Of a stretch of DNA of 64,000 nucleotides, positions 45,127 to 53,094 are shown piece by piece; position 1 is the stretch's first letter, and every line of letters starts with the position of its first letter. Both the position numbers and the translations under genes were made by a program. Source of the DNA: Amphritea atlantica (lineage in GTDB: Bacteria > Pseudomonadota > Gammaproteobacteria > Pseudomonadales > Balneatricaceae); the NCBI RefSeq assembly GCF_018860855.1, contig NZ_JAHKQE010000002.1:1-64000 (forward strand), read 5' to 3'. The notes beneath the pieces were generated by a model, which ran no database searches, was not told the origin of the DNA, and worked only from the letters and a program-made list of their open reading frames with translations.

Positions 45127-46935
45127 ATGGCAAAGAGATCAACGCCTGCCTTATGGCAAACCATACCTGCGCGTAACAAACTCGCACAGAGTATCACCCT
45201 CTCAATATTAGCAACAACCCTCGCCAGCCCAGCGATGGCGGTCGAATTCAACCTTGGGGAGATAGAAGGACGCTTTGACTCCCAGCTATCCCTTGGTTCC
45301 AGTTGGCGCTTAAATGACGCTGATGAGAGCTTGATATCCACAGCGAACGGCGGTACCAGCGCGGGTTCTGGTTCTTATGATGACGCGAACCTTAACTTTA
45401 AAAAAGGCGACTCATTCTCTACCGTCTTCAAGGGCGTCCATGATTTAGAGTTACGCAAAGATAATATTGGCTTATTTGTTCGAGGAAAGTACTGGTTCGA
45501 CACAGAGCTCGAGAACGGCAATCGCTCCCATGGTAATACGGTCAATGGCTATTCATCCGATGACTCATTAAGTGATGATGGCTTTAATGACTATGCCAAA
45601 TTTTCTGGCGCAGAAATTCTCGATGCCTATGTCTTTGGCTCATTTTCAGTCAACGAGCAACCATTAGATGTAAGACTGGGCCGACAGGTTGTTAACTGGG
45701 GCGAAAGCACTTTTATTCAAGGCGGTCTGAACTCAATTAACCCAATCGATGTCAGTGCAATACGCCGTGCAGGCGTAGAGGTTAAAGAAGCCCTGCTACC
45801 AACCAATATGGCATTTGCCTCGCTGGGGCTCACCGATAATTTAAGTGTCGAAGGTTTTTATCAACTAACATGGGAAGCAACGGCTATTGATGGTTGCGGT
45901 ACCTACTTTTCTAACAACGACTTTGGTGCTGAAGGTTGTGATGGTATTCGTATCAATTCAGCCTTAATTCCGCCGACTCAACAAGCAGATGCCGCTTACT
46001 TTGATACTGCGGGGGGGCTCTTTGTTATAAACCGTAATGACGACGGTCGCCGCGAAGCCGATGACAATGGACAGTTTGGTTTGGCATTTAGATATTACGC
46101 CGAAGAACTCAACAGCACCGAGTTTGGTCTTTACTACGCTAACTATCATAGCCGACTACCCATTTCTAGCGGTGTAAAATACACAGCAGGCGGAGTCCCT
46201 GGCGTCTTTACCTCTGAATATTTTATTGAGTATCCTGAAGACACTCAAATGCTAGGTCTCAGCTTTAACACCACGGTTGGTACGGTCGCTTGGTCTGGGG
46301 AAATAACGCATAAAATCGATGTCCCCGTTCAAATTAATGGACCACTGCTTGTCTCTGCCATCCTAACTGAAGGGCTAGGTATGAGTAGTGGTAATGCAGC
46401 AGCAGACAACCTAATCGCCAGCTCAGCCGTTGGAGGAGATGTTCACGGATACACCATGTTCGATGTCACTCAGGTGCAGACTAGCCTGTTACAGTTTTTT
46501 GATAACACCATGGGAGCTAGCCGTTTAACGTTGATCGGCGAACTCGGCTGGACACACATTAACGACTTCGATGAAGGCGCTAATGCACTCAAATATGGTC
46601 GCCACGGCACCTTTGGATATGCCGCAGGTGAAACCGATGGTTTTGTTACTCAGGACTCTTATGGCTATGTCGTCCGTGCCAGTCTCAACTACCCTAACGC
46701 CTTTGCCGGTATCAATTTAACCCCTCAACTTAGCCTCAAACATGGCCTTGGAGGTAATGGACCAGAACCAGGCGCCGCCTTCAGGGAAGACGAAAAAGTA
46801 GCTACACTTAGCCTAACTGCCGATTACCTTAATAAATATCAGGTACAAATGGGCTATACCAACTTCTTTGGCGGTGACTACAACGCCATTAGTGATCGCG
46901 ATTTTCTTTCTCTCAGTGCATCGATCTCTTTCTAA
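45127..46935 (+). CDS. DUF1302 family outer-membrane-type protein
   Basis: A 602-residue exported protein with a signal peptide ending SPAMA (about residue 38). It has repeated amphipathic beta strands and a C-terminal aromatic residue (LSASISF), consistent with an outer-membrane beta barrel. DUF1302 with DUF1329 is a conserved pair near genes for lipid, sterol or hydrocarbon uptake, with no proven mechanism. The AAAAGGTG site lies 7 bases before the ATG. Full length. Confidence 0.85.
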   Translation: MAKRSTPALWQTIPARNKLAQSITLSILATTLASPAMAVEFNLGEIEGRFDSQLSLGSSWRLNDADESLISTANGGTSAGSGSYDDANLNFKKGDSFSTVFKGVHDLELRKDNIGLFVRGKYWFDTELENGNRSHGNTVNGYSSDDSLSDDGFNDYAKFSGAEILDAYVFGSFSVNEQPLDVRLGRQVVNWGESTFIQGGLNSINPIDVSAIRRAGVEVKEALLPTNMAFASLGLTDNLSVEGFYQLTWEATAIDGCGTYFSNNDFGAEGCDGIRINSALIPPTQQADAAYFDTAGGLFVINRNDDGRREADDNGQFGLAFRYYAEELNSTEFGLYYANYHSRLPISSGVKYTAGGVPGVFTSEYFIEYPEDTQMLGLSFNTTVGTVAWSGEITHKIDVPVQINGPLLVSAILTEGLGMSSGNAAADNLIASSAVGGDVHGYTMFDVTQVQTSLLQFFDNTMGASRLTLIGELGWTHINDFDEGANALKYGRHGTFGYAAGETDGFVTQDSYGYVVRASLNYPNAFAGINLTPQLSLKHGLGGNGPEPGAAFREDEKVATLSLTADYLNKYQVQMGYTNFFGGDYNAISDRDFLSLSASISF

Positions 46936-46962
46936 GAGTTAAGGAAAATAGGAGAATTTATT

Positions 46963-48315
46963 ATGACGTTTAAATCAACGGCACTGATCCTTGGCTCAGT
47001 AATGGGCTTGAGTTTTAGCTTGCAAACAATCGCAGCAGTTTCCGACGCTGAAGCCGCCAAACTCGGCACGACATTGACCCCACTAGGGGGTGAGATGGCA
47101 GGTAATGCGGACGGCACTATTCCCGCATGGAAAGGTGGTTTACCGGCTGGAGGGGAGCGTTTTAAAGACCCCTATGCAGGCGAACAACCGCTCATGACGA
47201 TTACCGCTGCCAATGCCGCCGAGTACCAGCAGCACCTCACGCCTGGCCAACAGGCGATGTTTGCCAAATATCCGGACACCTTCCGGATGAACATCTATCC
47301 GACCCACCGCAGTGCCTCACTGCCGGCGGTTCAGTATGAGAATGCGCGTAATAATGCGGTCAATTCAGAACTGACCGACAACGGCAACGGCTTGAGTAGT
47401 AATACTCTGGAAGGTATCCCCTTCCCGATTCCGGGTAATGGCCTAGAAGCGATCTGGAACCATATGTCACGCTACCGTGGCGGCGCACTTGAGCGAACCT
47501 TTGTGCAGGTACCCGTGCATGAAAACGGTAACTTCGTGCCGGTCAAAATCACCGAGAAGATGTCATGGCCTAACTACCTCAAAGAGGGTCGCACCGAACA
47601 GGATGACAATATTCTCTTTTACTTCGTGCAACAGATTAAGGCACCTGCCCGTTTAACGGGCAACGTGCTACTGGTACATGAGGCACAAAACCAGATAGCC
47701 AAACCGCGTCAGGCGTGGATCTATAACGCAGGGCAGCGTCGTGTTCGTCGGGCACCACAGATTGCCTATGATGCACCGGGCACGGCATCTGATGGACAGC
47801 GGACCTCCGATAACCTCGACCTGTTTAACGGCGCACCGGATCTATACGACTGGAAACTGGCGGGTAAAGAAGAGATCTACATCCCTTACAACAGTTACAA
47901 ACTGGCTGACCGTGGACTGAAATACACCGATATTCTACAAAAGGGCCATATGAACCCAGATTACGGCCGCTATGAGCTGCACCGCGTCTGGAAAGTGGAA
48001 GCAACCTTGAAAGAAGGTGCTCGACATATCTACGCTAAACGGGTGTTCTATATTGATGAAGACACTTGGCAAGCAGCGATTGTTGATCACTACGATGGCC
48101 GTGGCCAGCTGTGGCGTGTCGGTGAAGCACATCAGATGCAGTATCAGGACGCACAAGTGCCTTGGCTAACCGCTGAAGCCCTGTATGACCTGCAATCTGG
48201 ACGTTACCTAGTGGGTAGTCTGACCAATGAAGAGGGCGACGGTTTCGACTTTAACGCGCGCTTTAAGCACAGTGACTTTACCCCACAGGCGATCCGTCGT
48301 ATGGGTATTCGTTAA
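46963..48315 (+). CDS. DUF1329 family exported protein
   Basis: A 450-residue protein with an N-terminal signal peptide (LILGSVMGLSFSLQTIAAV) and the family pattern KLGTTLTPLGGEMAGNADGT. Further conserved segments include GIPFPIPGNGLEAIWNHMSR and DRGLKYTDILQKGHMNPDYG. DUF1329 resembles LolB/LolA-like folds, consistent with lipid handling in the periplasm. It follows DUF1302 by 27 bases and ends at a strong terminator (48347). A two-gene operon, presumably AraC-activated. Confidence 0.88.
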   Translation: MTFKSTALILGSVMGLSFSLQTIAAVSDAEAAKLGTTLTPLGGEMAGNADGTIPAWKGGLPAGGERFKDPYAGEQPLMTITAANAAEYQQHLTPGQQAMFAKYPDTFRMNIYPTHRSASLPAVQYENARNNAVNSELTDNGNGLSSNTLEGIPFPIPGNGLEAIWNHMSRYRGGALERTFVQVPVHENGNFVPVKITEKMSWPNYLKEGRTEQDDNILFYFVQQIKAPARLTGNVLLVHEAQNQIAKPRQAWIYNAGQRRVRRAPQIAYDAPGTASDGQRTSDNLDLFNGAPDLYDWKLAGKEEIYIPYNSYKLADRGLKYTDILQKGHMNPDYGRYELHRVWKVEATLKEGARHIYAKRVFYIDEDTWQAAIVDHYDGRGQLWRVGEAHQMQYQDAQVPWLTAEALYDLQSGRYLVGSLTNEEGDGFDFNARFKHSDFTPQAIRRMGIR

Positions 48316-48346
48316 GCATCGGCAACAATCTTGCTGATCAAACCAT

Positions 48347-48375
48347 AAAGGAGCCTCCGGCTCCTTTATTTTATC
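48347..48375 (+). terminator. Terminator of the DUF1302-DUF1329 operon
   Basis: AAAGGAGCC-TCC-GGCTCCTTT (48347-48367) is a 9-bp stem followed by ATTTTAT. Confidence 0.85.
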
Positions 48376-48449
48376 TAAAAAACATTCAAACACCGCCAAT
48401 AAACCGCTACTAACCTGTTGATTAACGATATTCTAAACGGGTTCAACGA

Positions 48450-48662
48450 TCAGTGATGGCCAATACGAGCCTGAACCGCGGCGGCTGTTCTTGCTCCCTG
48501 CTGCCAAGCGACTAAAGCCTCTTCACAACCACTACACACACCGACTTTTAACTCCCGATCAACAATAACCCAGGTGCATTTTCCATCTTCAGTGTCACAA
48601 CTATGATGATCATCACAGCCACAGCCGATACAATGCGCCAGCACTAACTCATTTTGCTCCAT
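48450..48662 (-). CDS. Small Cys-rich probable zinc-binding protein
   Basis: A 70-residue protein with clustered Cys and His residues: HCIGCGCDDHHSCDTEDGKC and VCSGCEEAL, seven Cys in all. The CxxC...CxW... pattern looks like a zinc ribbon or small metal-binding protein. Function unknown. The start ATG has GGGAGATA upstream. The downstream gene is convergent. Confidence 0.7.
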   Translation of the reverse strand: MEQNELVLAHCIGCGCDDHHSCDTEDGKCTWVIVDRELKVGVCSGCEEALVAWQQGARTAAAVQARIGHH

Positions 48663-48843
48663 AAATATCTCCCTCGTTATCGGTTTTATCCTTAATGACA
48701 GGCGATAAATAATAGATCACTTTATGCCACCGTGCCGTTCAACTAAGTGGTTAGCATGAAACAAGTGCTATGAGAGAGATGAGTTAAGCCTTTTATTGTT
48801 TCAACCCCGTGGCTGTACGCCTGATTTTTTGGAGAATCATTTT

Positions 48844-49599
48844 TTGAGCACCCTGCAGGGAACAGAGATCACCCGCAATTTTGATGAGTATGGCCCGATT
48901 TATGTCTATGACGACGGCCCTTACCGCTACATGAGCTTTGGCTCTGGAGGCGAACAGAGCCGTATCGATCGCACTCGTCCGGAATATCCGGTATATCAGT
49001 ATTTACAGGTCATGCTGTTAGGTTTGCTATATCAACCGGCACCGCAACAGGCATTGATGTTAGGCCTAGGTGGCGGTTCATTAGTGCATGCCCTGCTGAG
49101 TTACGCCGATGACCTTCACATCAATGTAGCTGAACTCAGACCCCAAGTGCTGACCACCGCGATTGAATACTTTCAGTTACCGGACACCCCGAGGTTAACG
49201 GTGACGATCTCTGATGCGATGGACTATCTCTGCCAAAGCCACACCTCAGTGGATCTAATCTTTACCGATCTATTCAGTGATACGGGAATGCAACAGCAAC
49301 AACTGCAAAAAGAGTATCTTGAGCAGTGTTACCGCTTGTTGAGCGATCAAGGAGTATTAGTTTTAAATCTGTGGGATGAAGGCCACGGCTACCACCCCCG
49401 CGCCAATCAGCAACTATCTGATCTATTCGGTGATAACTGGCTTTGCTCTACTGTCGACAGCGGCAATCTGATCGCTTTTGCATTTAAAGGTGGCAAGCCC
49501 GAATCGAACCCTCGCGCCCTACTCAACGGCGCGAAAAAGCTGGAAAAACGGCTCGGGTTTCCAGCACGAAAGTTATTAAACCGGATACGGGAATCATGA
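48844..49599 (+). CDS. Spermidine-synthase-like methyltransferase-fold protein
   Basis: A 251-residue Rossmann-fold protein of the spermidine synthase group. The nucleotide-binding motif LMLGLGGGSLVHAL and the acidic VDLIFTDLFSD match the fold. The usual polyamine-site residues are not clear, so an alternative substrate is likely. The upstream frame begins at 48796, but I prefer TTG at 48844 because GGAG (48831-48834) sits 9 bases before it. Confidence 0.72.
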   Translation: MSTLQGTEITRNFDEYGPIYVYDDGPYRYMSFGSGGEQSRIDRTRPEYPVYQYLQVMLLGLLYQPAPQQALMLGLGGGSLVHALLSYADDLHINVAELRPQVLTTAIEYFQLPDTPRLTVTISDAMDYLCQSHTSVDLIFTDLFSDTGMQQQQLQKEYLEQCYRLLSDQGVLVLNLWDEGHGYHPRANQQLSDLFGDNWLCSTVDSGNLIAFAFKGGKPESNPRALLNGAKKLEKRLGFPARKLLNRIRES

Positions 49600-49703
49600 T
49601 CGCTGGGCGATTGAAAAGAAATCCACCACTAAGGGTTAATTTCCCCGCATAATACTGGGATAATCTTCGACTATACTATTTGTTATTTCTGAGAGATTTA
49701 CAC

Positions 49704-50216
49704 ATGCCTCTGCTAGATAGCTTTACTGTTGATCACACCCGTATGAATGCGCCAGCGGTTCGTGTTGCTAAGAATATGACCACCCCCCATGGCGACACCA
49801 TCACTGTTTTTGATCTGCGTTTCTGCCGTCCCAACGAAGAGATACTCAGCGAAAAAGGCATTCACACTCTTGAGCACCTGTTTGCTGGTTTTATGCGTAA
49901 CCACCTAAACGGTGATGGCGTCGAGATTATCGACATCTCACCTATGGGCTGCCGCACCGGTTTCTACATGAGCCTGATCGGCACACCTGAAGAGCAAAAA
50001 GTCGCCAACGCTTGGTTGGAATCGATGGACGATGTCTTGCATGTCGAACAGCAAAATCAGATCCCTGAGCTGAACGAATACCAGTGCGGTACCTACCATA
50101 TGCACTCACTGGACGAAGCTAAAGCGATTGCTGATAACATTCGTCATCGTGGCGTCGGCGTTAACAGCAACGACGAATTGAAACTGGACCCTGAGTTCCT
50201 AGAAACCCATTCCTAA
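49704..50216 (+). CDS. luxS: S-ribosylhomocysteine lyase (AI-2 synthase)
   Basis: Metal enzyme that cleaves S-ribosylhomocysteine to homocysteine and DPD, the AI-2 precursor, in the activated methyl cycle. 170 residues. The metal ligands His54, His58 (HTLEH) and Cys128 (EYQCGTYH) are in the canonical positions, and the active-site Cys83 lies in MGCRTGFY. The start at 49704 is the family N-terminus ([11 protein letters not shown]). Monocistronic, with its own terminator. Confidence 0.97.
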   Translation: MPLLDSFTVDHTRMNAPAVRVAKNMTTPHGDTITVFDLRFCRPNEEILSEKGIHTLEHLFAGFMRNHLNGDGVEIIDISPMGCRTGFYMSLIGTPEEQKVANAWLESMDDVLHVEQQNQIPELNEYQCGTYHMHSLDEAKAIADNIRHRGVGVNSNDELKLDPEFLETHS

Positions 50217-50238
50217 TCAAATCGATACCTGATTCAGT

Positions 50239-50275
50239 AACGGAGCCAGAGTGATCAGGCTCCGTTTTTATTTTA
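50239..50275 (+). terminator. luxS terminator
   Basis: CGGAGCC (50241-50247) and GGCTCCG (50258-50264) pair across a 10-base loop, followed by TTTTTATTTT. Confidence 0.88.
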
Positions 50276-50293
50276 CCTAGAGGCACAACCCCC

Positions 50294-51130
50294 ATGGCAA
50301 TGATCGGCCGGTTCAATAATCTGGAAGTGGTCAAACAAGTTAAGTTCGGCGTCTATCTTGATGCCGAAGAGCTTGGTGAAATTCTGCTACCTCAACGCTA
50401 TGTACCAGAAAACACGCAACCAGGTGACCGGTTAGAGGTCTTTATCTATCGCGATTCCGATGATCTATTGATCGCCACCACTGAAACGCCTAAAGCGCAG
50501 ATCGGCGAGTTCGCCTGCCTTAAGGTTGTCGATCTCAACCGTACCGGCGCATTCTTTGATTGGGGTCTTCCCAAAGATCTACTGGTACCGTTTAGCGAGC
50601 AGAAAAAAACGGTTGAAAAAGATCAGGAACAGATCGTGTACCTCTATCTGGATCAGGAAACCGATCGCATCGCCGGTTCAACCAAGCTGAATAAATTTCT
50701 CGATAGCTACCCCCATAACTACGAGAAAGGCCAACAGGTCGACCTGATCATCGAAGAACACACCCATATTGGCTATAAAGCGATCATTAATGGCCAGCAC
50801 TGGGGCGTAATATACGATGATGATGTGTTCAAACCGGTACGCTACGGCCAACGGATGAAAGGCTTTATCAAGCTGGTGCGCCCCGATGGCAAGATCAATC
50901 TAAGCCTACAACAACTGGGTTATGGTAAAACCGATGATCTCGGCAAGCGTATTCTGCACCTGTTAGAAGACCATGACGGCTTTATTGCAGCGAATGATAA
51001 AACCTCACCGGAAGAGATCAAACGACTGTTCAGCTGTAGTAAAAAAGCCTTTAAATTATCGATCGGTCGTCTATATAAAGAACGGAAAATCGCTATCGAA
51101 GAGAACGGCATCCGCCTCCTCACGAAATAA
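50294..51130 (+). CDS. cvfB: CvfB-like S1-type RNA-binding protein
   Basis: A 278-residue protein with N-terminal S1-like OB domains (VVDLNRTGAFFDWGLPKDLL, then IGYKAIINGQHWGVIYDDDV) and a C-terminal winged helix (SPEEIKRLFSCSKKAFKLSI, GRLYKERKIAI). This is the CvfB/YitL architecture: three S1 domains plus a winged helix. In staphylococci CvfB binds RNA and affects virulence genes; its role in proteobacteria is unclear. It is monocistronic after the luxS terminator. Confidence 0.88.
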   Translation: MAMIGRFNNLEVVKQVKFGVYLDAEELGEILLPQRYVPENTQPGDRLEVFIYRDSDDLLIATTETPKAQIGEFACLKVVDLNRTGAFFDWGLPKDLLVPFSEQKKTVEKDQEQIVYLYLDQETDRIAGSTKLNKFLDSYPHNYEKGQQVDLIIEEHTHIGYKAIINGQHWGVIYDDDVFKPVRYGQRMKGFIKLVRPDGKINLSLQQLGYGKTDDLGKRILHLLEDHDGFIAANDKTSPEEIKRLFSCSKKAFKLSIGRLYKERKIAIEENGIRLLTK

Positions 51131-51236
51131 CCCCGCCATAACCCGATGCCATAAGGGTCTGCGCTTTCGGTGCAGCCCCTTACCATATACAGGAAAACCC
51201 TGATAAACTAGTGCCTTTCTCCAAGGACATAACACT

Positions 51237-52298
51237 ATGACTCAGGCCCTGATTATTGCCTCCGCTAAAACTGTCGATAACCACGGCTCGTTACAGCACT
51301 GTTTAGCCCAAGAAGCCACCCTAAAACAGCAGGGACTCCGCTTAACTGAGCTGGTGATCGATCCTCTCAGCACCCCTTGGCACAGCGAACTACTCCCTAA
51401 TCATTACCGCAGCGGCTGCGGACCCATTGAAGCGCTAGCGGACGCTAAACGGCTCATTAACAGCGGTGCGACCGATGCCGTCGTGATCAGCGGCACTGAT
51501 AACTTGCGCAGTGGCTATGATCGCCAAGAACGACTCGATCTGATGGCCGTCTACGGTAATGACTATCCGCTGACACAAGCCTATAACGAACTGGCAGAAC
51601 AGTTTATCCTGCGGCACAACAGTGACGCCGAGCAGTTTCGACAACTTGCCGATGATCTATTTGAAAACTATAAACGCCGTTTTCAAAGCCTGATAACAGG
51701 AGCAGCAACGGACCAACTACCGGATGAGCGCTGGTATAAACTGATTACACCACTGTTTCGTGGCGTCGATTGCGCTAACCCGCTAATCGACTTTAGTGGC
51801 CGCTTACTGATCGGCAACCCTGCGACCGCCGAAGCACTCAATACCCCTCACGCCATAGAGGTCGCAGCCGTCGGACTAGGCTGTCTGCGGGGGGATGGAC
51901 AAGAATATATCGAACAGATCGTCAGCTATGAGCATCTTAAAAGCGCCTATCAATCAGCCTGCCAGCAAGCTGATATAGACTTTGCTCAGCAATTTCGTGA
52001 CGGGCTCGCCTTACTAGAGGTCTACACCTGCTACCCCGTTGTACCGATCGCCTTCTTGCTGGTCAGCGGACTCGTAGATAACTTAACGCAGCTACCGGCA
52101 TTTCTCGAGCAACACCTAATCACCATTACCGGCGGCATGAACCTAGCCAAAGGCCCATGGAACAATCCCGCACTCAATGGACTCATCGAGATGCACCAAC
52201 AGCTACTAGCGAGTCCTACCCACTCACTCGGTGCCGTACATGGCAACGGCGGGTTGGGTTATAAACAGGGGGTCGCCCTGCTGAAAAAGCTCGCTTAA
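51237..52298 (+). CDS. Thiolase-like protein, degenerate
   Basis: A 353-residue protein with a thiolase-fold C-terminal half: ITITGGMNLAKGPWNNPALN and LGAVHGNGGLGYKQGVALLK resemble the Gly-rich C-terminal thiolase motifs. The N-terminal segment SGCGPIEALADAKRLINSGA may hold the nucleophile, but the flanking signature is not that of a true thiolase, so activity is uncertain. It may be an acetyltransferase-type homolog of the SCP-x/thiolase-like group. Monocistronic, no near neighbours of related function. Confidence 0.6.
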   Translation: MTQALIIASAKTVDNHGSLQHCLAQEATLKQQGLRLTELVIDPLSTPWHSELLPNHYRSGCGPIEALADAKRLINSGATDAVVISGTDNLRSGYDRQERLDLMAVYGNDYPLTQAYNELAEQFILRHNSDAEQFRQLADDLFENYKRRFQSLITGAATDQLPDERWYKLITPLFRGVDCANPLIDFSGRLLIGNPATAEALNTPHAIEVAAVGLGCLRGDGQEYIEQIVSYEHLKSAYQSACQQADIDFAQQFRDGLALLEVYTCYPVVPIAFLLVSGLVDNLTQLPAFLEQHLITITGGMNLAKGPWNNPALNGLIEMHQQLLASPTHSLGAVHGNGGLGYKQGVALLKKLA

Positions 52299-52777
52299 CT
52301 GCTAGCAGTTTAAACAGGCCGATTTATCACGACTATCAACCTACTATGATGGCCGAATACAAATTAAGATGATTATTCGGGGTCAATTCAACCTATTGGC
52401 CTGTGAATAACCTCATTCCTCCCATGATATCCACTCAAAGCTGTTTATATCCCTGTGAGTACTGTTGTATAACCCCCTCGAACATACCCACAGATCTTGG
52501 AAAAATACTTCCTGTCGCCCCTTATCTTGCTCCTATGATTCATAGCTACCGCTATAAATGGCTTTTATTCACCGAAACCCTATGCCTCTGCGCCAATCAC
52601 GAGGCCTTAACCCCCTAAACGGGGACAAACCATCCACACCATCATGTTATCCCCTTATTCTGTGGATATCCTATGGGAAAACCTTTGCATAGCCACTTAG
52701 AAAGCAGCTCAATAGCCCATTAACGCTAGTGTTTCAGAGGCGGGTTAGTTTATATGCAACAAAATAACAAAAACTTA
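52299..52777. other. Gene-poor spacer, some inverted repeats
   Basis: About 480 bases. CCGAATA (52353-52359) and TATTCGG (52374-52380) form a hairpin, and CCCC...GGGG occurs near 52611-52623. The frame at 52403-52618 (71 codons) has odd composition and no ribosome binding site, so I do not call it. No gene is supported. Confidence 0.5.
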
Positions 52778-52806
52778 TTGATAAGCATTCTCATTTGCAT
52801 TAACAT
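52778..52806 (+). promoter_or_regulatory. Promoter overlapped by a Fur box
   Basis: TTGATA (52778-52783), a 17-base spacer and TAACAT (52801-52806) form a good sigma-70 promoter. TGATAAGCATTCTCA (52779-52793) fits the 7-1-7 Fur box TGATAATNATTATCA at 12 of the 14 defined positions and covers the -35 and spacer. Fur with iron would block RNA polymerase here. The downstream unit is the small RNA at about 52813. Confidence 0.7.
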
Positions 52807-52812
52807 CAATCT

Positions 52813-52902
52813 CGCTCGTAAGAACAGACAGGTTGCTCTCACCTCACCGGTAATCTGTCTACGGCGGGAAGGCTGATTTGGCCAGCCCTCCCGCCTTTCT
52901 TA
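52813..52902 (+). ncRNA. Candidate Fur-repressed small RNA (RyhB/PrrF-like)
   Basis: About 90 nt from the predicted start (near 52813) to a strong terminator. Stem 1 pairs AGACAGGTT (52826-52834) with AATCTGTCT (52852-52860), one G-U, and exposes a 17-base loop GCTCTCACCTCACCGGT rich in CACC. That loop is complementary to GGTGAGG-type Shine-Dalgarno sequences. The terminator is GGCGGGA-GGCTG / CAGCC-TCCCGCC then TTTCTT (52863-52900). The Fur box, promoter and terminator fit iron-starvation sRNAs, but homology to RyhB or PrrF by sequence is not shown. Confidence 0.6.
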
Positions 52903-52935
52903 TGCGTATTGATAATCCGTCTGTAATTCAATTTT

Positions 52936-53033
52936 TGCTATGAGTGCTTCTCTTTCACACTCATCACGAATTACCGCTGGCATTGTCAGGCTCTTGTTAA
53001 TATTCACCGGGCACACACGCCCGGTATTTTTTT
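52936..53033 (+). ncRNA. Second hairpin-terminator unit, possible second RNA
   Basis: ATGAGTG (52940-52946) and CACTCAT (52958-52964) form a hairpin. A strong terminator follows, ACCGGGC-ACACAC-GCCCGGT then ATTTTTTT (53006-53033). No clean promoter is seen; TTGATA at 52909-52914 has no -10 at proper spacing. It may be a second sRNA as in tandem PrrF1/PrrF2, a read-through product, or an unrelated terminator. Confidence 0.35.
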
Positions 53034-53094
53034 CTTATCTCCGGTCATTTATTCGCTACTATATAGCCAACATTCACATTAGACCGAGTACCCC

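Noticed and set aside
52403-52618. 71-codon frame in the spacer after the thiolase-like gene
   Set aside because: No ribosome binding site, unusual composition, and it ends in a region of inverted repeats.
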